Source: Flammeovirga sp. OC4 (GTDB lineage: Bacteria; Bacteroidota; Bacteroidia; Cytophagales; Flammeovirgaceae). Taken from it: a stretch of DNA of 64,000 bases. The DNA lies in assembly GCF_000812565.1 (NCBI RefSeq), contig NZ_JTAM01000048.1, positions 18,689-82,688 on the forward strand, in the 5' to 3' direction. This document shows, one piece after another, positions 26,025-34,545 of this stretch (positions are counted from its first letter, which is position 1; every line of letters starts with the position of its first letter). Below the pieces are notes generated by a model. The model was given only the letters and a program-made list of their open reading frames with translations, did no database searches and was not told the origin of the DNA. Made by a program: the position numbers and the translations under genes.

Positions 26025-27713
26025 TTAGTCGTTATCTTTTTGAAGAAGTACTTCTTTCAATGGCGTTCCTTCTGCTCCCGATGGTGGTAAAATATTCAAG
26101 TACTTCGAAAGCGTAATGGCTACATCAACGGTGGAAACCTCCGAATAAACTTTTCCCTTTTTCAGATTATTTCCTGCAAAGATAACGGGAACAAAAGTAT
26201 CATAACGCCAAGGTGAACCATGATTTACCAATGCAACATCACCGTCTATTGTTAAACTCCAATTGGCTTCATTCACTAGGTAAATATCTCCTGACCTTTT
26301 AGGATTATAATTACTCAAAACTCTTTGGGTTAAAGGTGTATCAGCTATGTTTCCATTCTTAATATCAGTTGAAGTAATGGCATATGCGATCCCTTCAATA
26401 TTTGTAAGTTCAGTTGCAATAACTTTCGAAACTTCATCAAGGTCCAACCCTTTTTCTTCTATCAGTTTTCTATCCAAATAAATATAAGGAACATGATTTT
26501 GTTTGATTAACTCCTTACCAATACCATACTTCTCTTTCAACTTTTTATCGACCATTGAAAAATCTAATGCACTCACATCTAGAACATCTACTTTAAATCC
26601 TTTTTGTTTTAAAGATTGAGCAGACTCTGGAGCGCCATGATCTGATGAAAGAACAATCAGTGTATTTTCCAATCCTACTTTTTGATCAATATAACTGAAT
26701 AGGTCCGCTAAGCTTTGATCCAAACGAAGAAGGTTTTCTTCACTTTCTAAACTATTAGGCCCAAAAATATGTCCAATATAATCTGTAGAAGATAAGCTAA
26801 TACTTAAATAATCTGTTACGTCATCTTGGCCTATATCTTCTTTTTCTATCAGCTCTTTTGCAAAATTGATGGTCAAATCATCTGCCGCCGGACTTGCCAT
26901 TAACAAAGTGTAATAATACTTTCCTTCACCATAAGGATGTGGAAATGTTTTACCAAACCCTAAATCAGAAGGATTCTCAAAAGGACGGTCATCTTCTTTT
27001 CCAAAGCGATAATTATCAATTTTGTCTGTCAATTTCCAATAAGTATTTTTATACTCATCGGCCTGTTTTTTTGCATTCCAATCTTTTACCCATTGCGGAA
27101 ACTCTTCGTAATAAAAAGTACTTGACGCAAACGATCCATCTTTAGTGCTGTACCAAAATGCTTTACCGCTGTGCCCTGCCATAGAAACAGCTCCTCTATC
27201 TTTTCCTGAGACTGCAAATATTTTAGAAGAAGTACCAAAAGCACTTGCTATTTCATCACTAAAAGTGGTCGTTAAAATATTGTGAGGTGATCTTCCTTCT
27301 GATTTCGATACTTGAGAATGATCTACTTCCGAGTCAGCATCTCTTGAACTTCCTCCTCCTGTTGAAGTATAATTCTCGTCTTCAATATTGTATACCAATC
27401 GGTCTTCTTGATAATCAAACCATGAATTCCCGATCATTCCATGTACTCCCGGAGTAGCTCCAGTTGCTAAAGTTACATGCCCTACAATTGTTTCAGTAAT
27501 GGCATGAGGATGATGAGCATTCGCATACCAAACACCATTATCAAACAGATATTGAAAGCCTCCTTCCGTCCATCTATCTTGAACTCTGAAAGGCATATCA
27601 CCTCGAAGTTGATCTACTGTAATTTGAAGAATAAGTTTTGGTTTATTTTGTCCAAATGCAACAGAAAAACAAGTTGTCATTGTAATGCTTAACAGTGTAA
27701 TTATTTTTTTCAT
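26025..27713 (-). CDS. Alkaline phosphatase / nucleotide pyrophosphatase-type phosphohydrolase, exported
   Basis: A 562-residue exported enzyme. I start it at ATG 27713, which gives the signal peptide MKKIITLLSITMTTCFSVAF; an upstream ATG at 27767 lies inside the DUF2490 gene. The fold is type I phosphodiesterase/PafA: ITVDQLRGD near the N-terminus, nucleophile Thr75 in TETIVGH, GVHGMIGNSW, STDYIGHIFGP, and SSDHGAPES with metal-binding Asp-His. It hydrolyses phosphate mono- or diesters in the periplasm. It lies 10 bp after the DUF2490 gene 27724-28470 in the operon under site D. Confidence 0.85.
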   Translation of the reverse strand: MKKIITLLSITMTTCFSVAFGQNKPKLILQITVDQLRGDMPFRVQDRWTEGGFQYLFDNGVWYANAHHPHAITETIVGHVTLATGATPGVHGMIGNSWFDYQEDRLVYNIEDENYTSTGGGSSRDADSEVDHSQVSKSEGRSPHNILTTTFSDEIASAFGTSSKIFAVSGKDRGAVSMAGHSGKAFWYSTKDGSFASSTFYYEEFPQWVKDWNAKKQADEYKNTYWKLTDKIDNYRFGKEDDRPFENPSDLGFGKTFPHPYGEGKYYYTLLMASPAADDLTINFAKELIEKEDIGQDDVTDYLSISLSSTDYIGHIFGPNSLESEENLLRLDQSLADLFSYIDQKVGLENTLIVLSSDHGAPESAQSLKQKGFKVDVLDVSALDFSMVDKKLKEKYGIGKELIKQNHVPYIYLDRKLIEEKGLDLDEVSKVIATELTNIEGIAYAITSTDIKNGNIADTPLTQRVLSNYNPKRSGDIYLVNEANWSLTIDGDVALVNHGSPWRYDTFVPVIFAGNNLKKGKVYSEVSTVDVAITLSKYLNILPPSGAEGTPLKEVLLQKDND

Positions 27714-27723
27714 TTTAGATTGA

Positions 27724-28470
27724 TTAGTTGATTTTGAAGAATATTTTTGCTTGATAAATGATGTCATTAGTGGTAAAATCTTCTACCATCGTATCTCTAG
27801 AATAATGATACCCTACTCTTACTTCTGCTTTCCATTTTTGGGAAAACACTGAACCAATACCAACATTTGTTCTTACTACATCATTGAATTGTTTCACACC
27901 TACAAGGTTCCAAAAGAACTCAGCTGAAACTGGAAAATAAATGCCTTTTGCTTCCTCTATCAAATCTCCTTGAAGTTTAAAGGTGAACTCCAATAAATAG
28001 CGAAAACGAAGACCGAAATTATTATCCCAATCATGGGTATCTAATTCAAAACGCTCTTCAAATTTCAGAGCATGTCTTACTGTTAGCCTTTTTCTATTGG
28101 GCCAATCTAAAGAATAACCTTGGTATGGACGTAGTTCTAAACGATTAGAAGCAGCTTTATTATCGGTAAAATAAATGGCCATTCCACCAAATAAAGACTC
28201 CTTATACTGCAATTTTTTGAACATTATTTTTGGTAAGGTGATATTGAAACTTGGATTCACATAGTATCTGTTCCATGCATTTGGAGAAACCGTTCTTATA
28301 CCAAAATCACCAGCGATAGATGTATTTTCATTCATCCGATAAGTCATTTTATAGCTTGTCCAGATCTGCTGCGTTAAGTTATCCATATCCTGTTCCCCTT
28401 GTGCATTTGCATGGTGTATAGATAAACTAAATAGGATCAGTAGTACGAGTTTTACAATTTTACCTTTCAT
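27724..28470 (-). CDS. DUF2490-like outer-membrane protein, divergent third copy
   Basis: A 248-residue exported protein. An in-frame GTG lies just before ATG 28470, but the ATG gives a normal signal peptide (MKGKIVKLVLLILFSLSI, ending HANAQ). The strands WTSYKMTYRMNENTSIAGDFG, ELRPYQGYSL and LKFEERFE resemble DUF2490, although the copy is more divergent than the other two. It is cotranscribed with the phosphatase gene that starts 10 bp later, as outer-membrane partner. Confidence 0.65.
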   Translation of the reverse strand: MKGKIVKLVLLILFSLSIHHANAQGEQDMDNLTQQIWTSYKMTYRMNENTSIAGDFGIRTVSPNAWNRYYVNPSFNITLPKIMFKKLQYKESLFGGMAIYFTDNKAASNRLELRPYQGYSLDWPNRKRLTVRHALKFEERFELDTHDWDNNFGLRFRYLLEFTFKLQGDLIEEAKGIYFPVSAEFFWNLVGVKQFNDVVRTNVGIGSVFSQKWKAEVRVGYHYSRDTMVEDFTTNDIIYQAKIFFKIN

Positions 28471-28475
28471 CACAT

Positions 28476-28550
28476 TTAGCTTAATTTGTTATGAACATCA
28501 TCACTAAACATGAGTAAAGAAATAGATAGAAGTGCAGTTGAATTTTTCAT
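28476..28550 (-). pseudogene. 24-codon remnant of a barrel-protein gene start
   Basis: The ORF reads MKNSTALLSISLLMFS and a few more residues before TAA. Its leader and first codons align with the start of 12176-12964 (MKKSILLLPIILIS), and the preceding 40 bp are identical to that gene's leader. It appears to be the start of a deleted neuromedin-U-like gene. It might still work as a leader peptide for the DUF2490 gene 6 bp after its stop. Confidence 0.45.
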
Positions 28551-28551
28551 T

Positions 28552-28591
28552 TTTTGTAGAGATTTTAAGTATTGATTACACTACAAAAGTG
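28552..28591. repeat. 40-bp leader repeat, copy 2
   Basis: Identical over 40 bp to 12964-13003, including the -7 box. The upstream operator part (site D) is related to site A but not identical, so only the leader was copied recently or kept by gene conversion. Confidence 0.85.
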
Positions 28592-28649
28592 AGATTTTAA
28601 GGTCTCAGAAAATTGTAAATAACAACGCATCAATGGTAAAAAGTAACAC
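28584..28649 (-). promoter_or_regulatory. Operator site D and -7 box for the DUF2490/phosphatase operon
   Basis: CACTTTTG (plus strand 28584-28591) with the proximal TACAAT (28612-28617) exactly 20 bp upstream and a one-mismatch distal copy TACCAT (28633-28638) 21 bp beyond. It has the same spacing as sites A, B and C. Confidence 0.7.
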
Positions 28650-28671
28650 AACTCATTTATTATAAAAAAAT

Positions 28672-28700
28672 AGCCCCTGAAGAATACACTTCAGAGGCTT
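28672..28700 (-). terminator. Terminator of the DUF1254 operon
   Basis: Arms AGCCCCTGAAG and CTTCAGAGGCT enclose a 6-bp loop. On the minus strand a T run follows. It lies 25 bp after the stop of 28726-30168. Confidence 0.75.
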
Positions 28701-28725
28701 AACATTAATCAAAACTATATAAAAA

Positions 28726-30168
28726 CTAATCTACTAGTTGAAGTTCACTTGGTCTCCATGTTTTTTCGATGAAAGTCTTCTCTGGGCCAAATAATCTAAG
28801 GTAAACAAAGAATCCTTTGTTACTATCCGTCTTCACCCAATTACTTTCCATACCTTCAGGTGCATTAGGTCCCATATAAAGATCAATGCTACCATCTTCA
28901 TTTTTCTTGATGTCTCCATAAGAATCCACTCCTGCTTTTCCTGTGTCAGTGACTACCATAGAACGCGTATCTGCATCATAGACCATCAACGACCAGAAAT
29001 TTCTAACCGGCACATTTGCAGGTAAATTCAGCTTATACGTTTTCGCTCCATTTAACCACTCACCGTTACTATCTTTGTAGGCAGCGACATACTGAGAACC
29101 GACACCTTCCATTTTAATTACCATAGCATTGGCTGTAAAGCAAGCCTGATGCGTATAGGTTAATCTTGCCTCAAGGTCAAGGTAATCTGCTGTATAGAAG
29201 TTTGGCTGTTCCGTTAAGAAAATCCATTCCCACTGACTATTTTCATACGGATTTTTAATCTCATTTCTCGATGAGTAGGCAATGGTTCTTGACATTGCAT
29301 TTCCAGTTTTAGCCGCTTTTTTGAAAATCTCTTTTTCTCTTTCAGAAGGATTAAAAGACTTGCCACTTTCAATACCTAAAGGTTGCAACATCCCTAAGTA
29401 ATTCATGTCAATATCTCTGATATTCTCCTTTTCTACAATCTTTGATAACTGCTCGAAGAAACGCTCATCTGTAGGGAAAGTTAGATCCGCATCTATATCA
29501 GAAACCAAATTGTAAGTCATCTTAGGTTGGTTGTCTTTTTGATCTAAAGGATAGGTCTTAATTTGTTTTAAAGAGGCCACTGGAGATGATCCATCTTCCC
29601 CTTTGAATCCTCTTACTAACCAAAGATTTAAATTGGTAGAAGATTGGAAAGTATGATATCCTTCTGGTAATTCTCCGTCATAATGAGGTGGAACAATTAA
29701 GTATTTCCCTCCTTGACCTCTATCAGGGCCAGCCAAGCCAAGATCAGTTACCGGTGCATACCACAAATCATTCACCATTCCTAAAAGATTTTCCGGAAAC
29801 TCTAACACCATTGGCCCTGTCTCTGACAAATCAAAATACCCAACAGAGTAAATTGATTGTGAGTTACCAGTCAAAACCACCGTTTTTGGTGAAGCTGATT
29901 TTTCCCAAATATTCACTGAAAACATATCCGCATTATAGTCTCTTTTAAGTCCTTCGACGAATGAATAAGTAGCGACAGCTGGAGTTGCCCATAAGTAAGA
30001 CTGCACTGCTCTTTGGTAATCTAATTCATCATATATTTGAGGTATTTCTGACAATGCAGGATATCCATTTGTAAAAGTATATTCTTGTTCTTGTTTATCT
30101 ATCATTTTATTTTCTGTACAAGAACCTAACATTAAAACTGCAGCAATTGATATTAAAGTCTTTTTCAT
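28726..30168 (-). CDS. DUF1254/DUF1214 lipoprotein
   Basis: A 480-residue lipoprotein with lipobox LGSC (Cys17). The N-terminal half matches DUF1254 (YQRAVQSYLWATPAVATYSFVEG) and the C-terminal half DUF1214 (LNLPANVPVRNFWSLMVYDADTRSM, then a GFFVYLRLFGPE strand and a WRPSEL end). The function of the family is not established, although members often stand near esterases, phosphatases and outer-membrane proteins, as here. A paralogue lies 203 bp upstream (30372-31796). The two are probably one transcription unit interrupted by a long hairpin. Confidence 0.85.
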   Translation of the reverse strand: MKKTLISIAAVLMLGSCTENKMIDKQEQEYTFTNGYPALSEIPQIYDELDYQRAVQSYLWATPAVATYSFVEGLKRDYNADMFSVNIWEKSASPKTVVLTGNSQSIYSVGYFDLSETGPMVLEFPENLLGMVNDLWYAPVTDLGLAGPDRGQGGKYLIVPPHYDGELPEGYHTFQSSTNLNLWLVRGFKGEDGSSPVASLKQIKTYPLDQKDNQPKMTYNLVSDIDADLTFPTDERFFEQLSKIVEKENIRDIDMNYLGMLQPLGIESGKSFNPSEREKEIFKKAAKTGNAMSRTIAYSSRNEIKNPYENSQWEWIFLTEQPNFYTADYLDLEARLTYTHQACFTANAMVIKMEGVGSQYVAAYKDSNGEWLNGAKTYKLNLPANVPVRNFWSLMVYDADTRSMVVTDTGKAGVDSYGDIKKNEDGSIDLYMGPNAPEGMESNWVKTDSNKGFFVYLRLFGPEKTFIEKTWRPSELQLVD

Positions 30169-30247
30169 TTTCTTTTATTTTTCAGATTGATTTTTATTCC
30201 TATTAATTAAGTACCTATTCAAAATTATCTATAGCTTAAATGCATTT

Positions 30248-30328
30248 GAATTAAACTCAGGTTTCGTTAAAATTTTTCGTCTTAGCTATGGCTAGGACTG
30301 TAAATTTTGCCTTACCTGAGATCAATTC
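30248..30328. repeat. 81-bp long imperfect hairpin between DUF1254 genes
   Basis: Outer arms GAATTAAACTCAGGT and ACCTGAGATCAATTC, with inner arms AAAATTT and AAATTTT and a TAGC/GGCTA tip around 30283. There is no T tract, so it does not look like a terminator. It may be a processing or mRNA-stability hairpin, or an inserted element. Confidence 0.55.
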
Positions 30329-30371
30329 ATTCTACATTTATAAACTATATTTAATTATGATCAGCTACTTA

Positions 30372-31796
30372 TTATAATTTTTCAAAGTTACCTAACGTCC
30401 ATCTATCTGACTCTTGAGAGAACAATTCAGGCATTGGTGCATACCATCTGAAAAGAGCAAACCATGAGCCTTCTCCTACTGTTGGTATGTGATTAGACAT
30501 TGGTGCTCCTTCTGGACAATTTTGACCAAAAGTAAGTGTCACCGATCCATCTTCATTCATCAATAAATCTTCGTTTTTAGAAGAGATAGCTACTTTCTCT
30601 ACTTCATCAAAGAATGTTCCTCCTGTTTCAAACTCATAGATATTTACAGACCAGAACTGAGCTGCTGGTACATTTGCAGGAATCGTTAATTGGTAATCGC
30701 TTTGACTCGAAAGAACAGTACCTTCATTATCTTTCTGACCGATCAAATAGAACGTTTCTTTTCCTAAATGCTTCGGTCCCCAAATCGCCCAGTGAAACGT
30801 CTGTGCTCTTTTCTCCCAATGGTAATGATTACTTTCATCTACATAAGTAAATTGGGTTGCTGCTTCCACAGGGTCTACAGGAGTTGTCCAATTTGAGTTA
30901 GGGAAAAATTGATTTCCTACATTTCTAAAACCTGCTTGTAATTCATTTTTTACTTTAGAAGCAATTCTTACATGTGAAACATCTGCTGTAAACGTATTTC
31001 CTTTTTCAATACCTAAAAGCTTCATTTCCTCAATAAAAGTTGAATCCACTTCCTTATGATTTTCAGTTTGGATATAAAGATCTACTAACCTGAAAAAGTT
31101 TTCATCATAAGGAGGTTTAGGATTATAAGGCTTGTTTTCTCCATCAACAAACACTGTCTCCTGATCGCTTCCTAAAGGATACAATTTCATCTTATGGATA
31201 TAGTTAACAGCATCCTCCACATCTTTTTCTTCAAAAGATTTAGGCGTAATTCTTAACCCTGCCACCGTATTGTAATGCTGACTTGGGATATGGATATATT
31301 CTGAAGGAATTTCTTTATCGTAATTAGGAGGCGTAATCAATAATTTTGCTCCTAAACCTTTGTCTACTCCATTGGCTCCCCCAACATCTTCTAATGGAAC
31401 CATAAACGGATCAAGGATAGAACCAAATAAGCCAATATTTTCATCTGCTTTTGGAATTTCCAAGACCATTGGTCCATCAAATGTTTCTATAGAAGTAGAA
31501 GTATATAAGACCACATCATTTGGAGTAAGTATTTTATTGTTGTGATCTAAAGGTTGAGACCAATATAAAATTTGATTGGGTAAGGCACCCATGTCTCTTT
31601 CGTTAGCTTCTTTTTGTGCAAAGAACGAAACAACCGGCATGGCCCATTTTCCTAATTTGACAGCAGTAGCTTCATTTTCAACGGATATACCGTTTTCTAT
31701 TTTATTGTCTTTTTGTTTATAAGAACTAAATACAATAAGAAGTGAACTTAAGATCACTGTAAAGCCTAGAATTTTGAAAGAAGTAGATTTTTTCAT
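30372..31796 (-). CDS. DUF1254/DUF1214 exported protein, second copy
   Basis: A 474-residue protein from the ATG at 31796; an in-frame ATG lies three codons earlier. The signal peptide or N-terminal anchor (FKILGFTVILSSLLIVFSSY) has no lipobox, unlike its paralogue. The DUF1254 part includes LYWSQPLDHNNKIL and FDGPMVLEIPK. The DUF1214 part includes LTIPANVPAAQFWSVNIYEFETG and ends WFALFRWYAPMPE. It is first after class-1 site C and probably heads the operon that continues to 28726-30168. The biochemical function is unknown. Confidence 0.82.
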   Translation of the reverse strand: MKKSTSFKILGFTVILSSLLIVFSSYKQKDNKIENGISVENEATAVKLGKWAMPVVSFFAQKEANERDMGALPNQILYWSQPLDHNNKILTPNDVVLYTSTSIETFDGPMVLEIPKADENIGLFGSILDPFMVPLEDVGGANGVDKGLGAKLLITPPNYDKEIPSEYIHIPSQHYNTVAGLRITPKSFEEKDVEDAVNYIHKMKLYPLGSDQETVFVDGENKPYNPKPPYDENFFRLVDLYIQTENHKEVDSTFIEEMKLLGIEKGNTFTADVSHVRIASKVKNELQAGFRNVGNQFFPNSNWTTPVDPVEAATQFTYVDESNHYHWEKRAQTFHWAIWGPKHLGKETFYLIGQKDNEGTVLSSQSDYQLTIPANVPAAQFWSVNIYEFETGGTFFDEVEKVAISSKNEDLLMNEDGSVTLTFGQNCPEGAPMSNHIPTVGEGSWFALFRWYAPMPELFSQESDRWTLGNFEKL

Positions 31797-31827
31797 TTTT
31801 GTCATTGTTTAATTAATTATTACACTG

Positions 31828-31893
31828 CAAAATTGAGGAATCTACTCCTTCTAAAATTGTACATTACAACATGCTCATTGTAAATTTTGACAC
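31828..31893 (-). promoter_or_regulatory. Operator site C and -7 box for the DUF1254 operon
   Basis: CAATTTTG (plus strand 31828-31835), then 20 bp to TACAAT (31856-31861), then a second TACAAT 21 bp further (31877-31882). The middle GAGCATGTTGTAATG is nearly the same as in site B. Confidence 0.7.
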
Positions 31894-31931
31894 AATAAAA
31901 AAAATCCCACTTCAACTGGTATAAAGTGGGA
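31894..31931 (-). terminator. Terminator of the CPBP-side transcription unit
   Basis: On the minus strand TCCCACTT and AAGTGGGA arms are followed by a run of eight or more T. It ends transcription from the 33519-31968 direction just before site C. Confidence 0.8.
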
Positions 31932-31967
31932 AATACATGGAATGAGATTTATCAATTAAATTTTAAA

Positions 31968-32711
31968 TCACAACAAATAGAAAATACAGTAGATCATCCC
32001 CAAATTAAATCCGGAGTGACAAAGCACTGCTCCCCATATCGATTGGGTTTTATTTTTCATTTGAAAAAATAAGAGACTCACCAAAAACATACTGATTACC
32101 CACAACAGCGTAGGGAACGGTAAGAATATCCATTCTGAATTGTAATAGACATATCCAAAGTGTGAAATATGCGTCAAGGCAAAAGCTGAACTATCAATAT
32201 ATGAAGCTCTTTTGTCATCTAATGATTGAGCAAAGGCATAATGCACGATTCCTCTAAAGAAAAATTCTTCTCCAATCGGGCTAAAAATCATTCCTGTAAT
32301 CGCCATTATTGTAAATAAAATAAGCTTATCATCACCCGAAATTCCCACTGGAATATTATATGACTTCCCGATGTACACATACCAATTTTCAATACTTCCT
32401 CCATACAACATTACTCCTAAACCATACAATATCAAACTTGCTCCAATTCCTAAAATCAAAGCCAGAAAAAGCATCCCAAACTTATTGGTCTTTATGATAC
32501 CTATCGCTTTCAAACCTTGTTTCGTTAGAATCATAAAAGGAAGAATAGCGGAGAAAAACATAATTCCTCCAATGGCACTGTAGTTGGCGGTTTCATTGGC
32601 ATTGAGCACCAAAATAAACCGAGATACACAGATAAATAATACCAAAGTCAATCCCGTCGCCCAGTTTAATTTGACGTTTGGGTTTCTTGTTAGTTTTGGT
32701 GTTGTGTTCAT
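31968..32711 (-). CDS. CPBP-family intramembrane metalloprotease
   Basis: A 247-residue protein with about seven membrane helices. It has the CPBP (Abi) motifs: EEFFFRG (EExxxR) near residue 145, FALTHISH near residue 170, and a third His region in WGAVLCHSGFN near residue 230. These residues are thought to bind zinc within the membrane, as in CAAX prenyl protease 2. The substrate is unknown. Its start is 10 bp from the stop of the upstream LAS-peptidase-like gene, so the two form an operon. Confidence 0.85.
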   Translation of the reverse strand: MNTTPKLTRNPNVKLNWATGLTLVLFICVSRFILVLNANETANYSAIGGIMFFSAILPFMILTKQGLKAIGIIKTNKFGMLFLALILGIGASLILYGLGVMLYGGSIENWYVYIGKSYNIPVGISGDDKLILFTIMAITGMIFSPIGEEFFFRGIVHYAFAQSLDDKRASYIDSSAFALTHISHFGYVYYNSEWIFLPFPTLLWVISMFLVSLLFFQMKNKTQSIWGAVLCHSGFNLGMIYCIFYLL

Positions 32712-32721
32712 TACTTAAATA

Positions 32722-33519
32722 TTATAATTGTATATGAATATGATCATCGTGCCTCACTGCTCTACAACCATGAAAACGTACTTTCGGATGATTCAACTTC
32801 AAACGTTGTTTTAAATGAGGCTCTATAAACAATTTACCTAAATTAGGCTGAGCTAATAGAATATTGATTAGTTTTTTATTCCCACTATTCGAAAATTCCA
32901 GTTCCTTATTGATCCTTCCAAAGGTGAGATATTGTGGAAAGTCATATTGAAAATTACCCGCTTCTAAACATTTTGCAGGTTGATCCCATTCCTCTTTTTT
33001 GACCTCTTCGTATACACCATAACCACTGATTGATTTTTGTAAATCAGTAATCTTTTTTTCTTGGTTTTCATAGACTAATGAAAGATCTAACTTTCTTCCG
33101 TCATTGTGACTTAAATGAGGTAATAATGGAAATCCGTTGACAAAAGGAAAACAAGCATCTAGGTACTTTATTTTAATCCTTGTTCCTTTTAACTGTTTAC
33201 CAGCCTTTAGTAAAAGGTTATTCATTTCGGGTACTACATAATTCCTGTTCAACAGTACCGTCATATAGTTTGTAGGAGAAATATTTTCAGTAGTAACCAC
33301 CGGTTCTCTACCCTTCCACCTTGCTATTGGCGGTACTACTACATAAATAAAAAATAAGTAGAGCATACTGAATACACCTACCTTCAAAAGTATATTTTTC
33401 GTTTTAAAAAAATAGATCACTACTAAAAAGAGCAGATAAACGATTCCTCCTATTTGTGTAATAGCTGTAAGGAAAATAATGAGGAAGAAATGAAGGAATA
33501 TTTTAAGAGTTTGTTTCAT
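32722..33519 (-). CDS. Membrane-anchored LAS-type zinc peptidase-like protein
   Basis: A 265-residue protein with three hydrophobic segments in the first 75 residues, then a soluble domain. The domain has the LAS metallopeptidase pattern: His138 and Asp145 in SHNDGRKLD (HxxxxxxD), and a terminal HDDHIHIQL where His260 and His262 form HxH. This is the metal site of D-Ala-D-Ala carboxypeptidase, lysostaphin and MepA-type murein endopeptidases. I infer a peptidoglycan hydrolase facing the periplasm. The overall family is not recognised with certainty. The protein ends three residues after the last ligand. Confidence 0.6.
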   Translation of the reverse strand: MKQTLKIFLHFFLIIFLTAITQIGGIVYLLFLVVIYFFKTKNILLKVGVFSMLYLFFIYVVVPPIARWKGREPVVTTENISPTNYMTVLLNRNYVVPEMNNLLLKAGKQLKGTRIKIKYLDACFPFVNGFPLLPHLSHNDGRKLDLSLVYENQEKKITDLQKSISGYGVYEEVKKEEWDQPAKCLEAGNFQYDFPQYLTFGRINKELEFSNSGNKKLINILLAQPNLGKLFIEPHLKQRLKLNHPKVRFHGCRAVRHDDHIHIQL

Positions 33520-33563
33520 TGTTTATTGTGCTAATTTCTGGAGAAGAATAAATCACTAAAATT

Positions 33564-34514
33564 TCATTTACTATAAACATATTCTTCAATAGTTTTATAT
33601 AAATGAGAAGAAATCAGATCTCTCTTACAAATTTTCAATACTTCGTTTAATTCTTTGATTGATTTCACTTTATCAGTCTCATCTGAATAATAAATATACA
33701 AATTATCCCAAAGGGCCTGTTTTTCACCTAGAAGAGAGAAATCTTCTTTTACATCACTTATATTCTGAATCGGGTCTATAAAATGCTTTTTCAAGTATGC
33801 TTTAGAATATATTTCTTTTAGTGTTTGACCAGCTATAATATTATTGGTACCTGCTTCCTCAAACATAAGATCAAAATATTGGTATTGTAGTAATTCATTT
33901 ACTTTTTCATAGTCTTTTAAACCATAATAAATTTCAATTTTATCATTTCTAAAAGAAACTTCATCACCGAGACAATCTAGCGTTAAAGTTGGATATAAAT
34001 CGGCAGAATCTAAACAACTTAAAGCTTCTTCGAACTGCTTATTTTCAATACATATGCTACTTAAAGTATAATATGATTTGTGTTTGACTTTCGGTAAATT
34101 ATACTCAAAGGAATAACGAAGAGAACTATTCTGCCAATACACTAAAATTGGATAAGTATCAGTTACTTTATAGGTAAAATCTGTTGTTCTAGTGATGACT
34201 TTATTTAGGTATTTTACTGCTTTTTCAGGTTCTTGATTCCATTTGGAATAGACACCTAATTTATACAATACATAAGGTGTATAACAAGAACCTTTATTAT
34301 TCTTTAAAAATGCTTGATAGGCCTTAATTTTTCTATTGATCAAAACTTTATTTTGTTGATCTGATATCGGTATTCTATAGTATTCATAAAATAATTCATC
34401 AATCGCTCTTATTTTTTCGAGGTCCAATGAATCTAATTTTATAACCTGAGAATATGAGGTGTTACTCATTAATAGAAGTATTGTAATGACAGTTTGTAAG
34501 AAGAATAATTTCAT
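33564..34514 (-). CDS. Exported TPR-like protein, unknown function
   Basis: A 316-residue protein with a signal peptide (FFLQTVITILLLMSNTSYSQ). The mature part is helical and contains TPR-like units, for example YVLYKLGVYSKWNQEPEKAVKYLNK and LSSICIENKQFEEALSCLDSADL. TPRs mediate protein contacts, so this may be a periplasmic scaffold. It lies 44 bp upstream of the LAS-type peptidase gene, which is compatible with cotranscription. Confidence 0.6.
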   Translation of the reverse strand: MKLFFLQTVITILLLMSNTSYSQVIKLDSLDLEKIRAIDELFYEYYRIPISDQQNKVLINRKIKAYQAFLKNNKGSCYTPYVLYKLGVYSKWNQEPEKAVKYLNKVITRTTDFTYKVTDTYPILVYWQNSSLRYSFEYNLPKVKHKSYYTLSSICIENKQFEEALSCLDSADLYPTLTLDCLGDEVSFRNDKIEIYYGLKDYEKVNELLQYQYFDLMFEEAGTNNIIAGQTLKEIYSKAYLKKHFIDPIQNISDVKEDFSLLGEKQALWDNLYIYYSDETDKVKSIKELNEVLKICKRDLISSHLYKTIEEYVYSK

Positions 34515-34545
34515 AGTTTGCTACTTTAATTCTCAATTACCTGTT

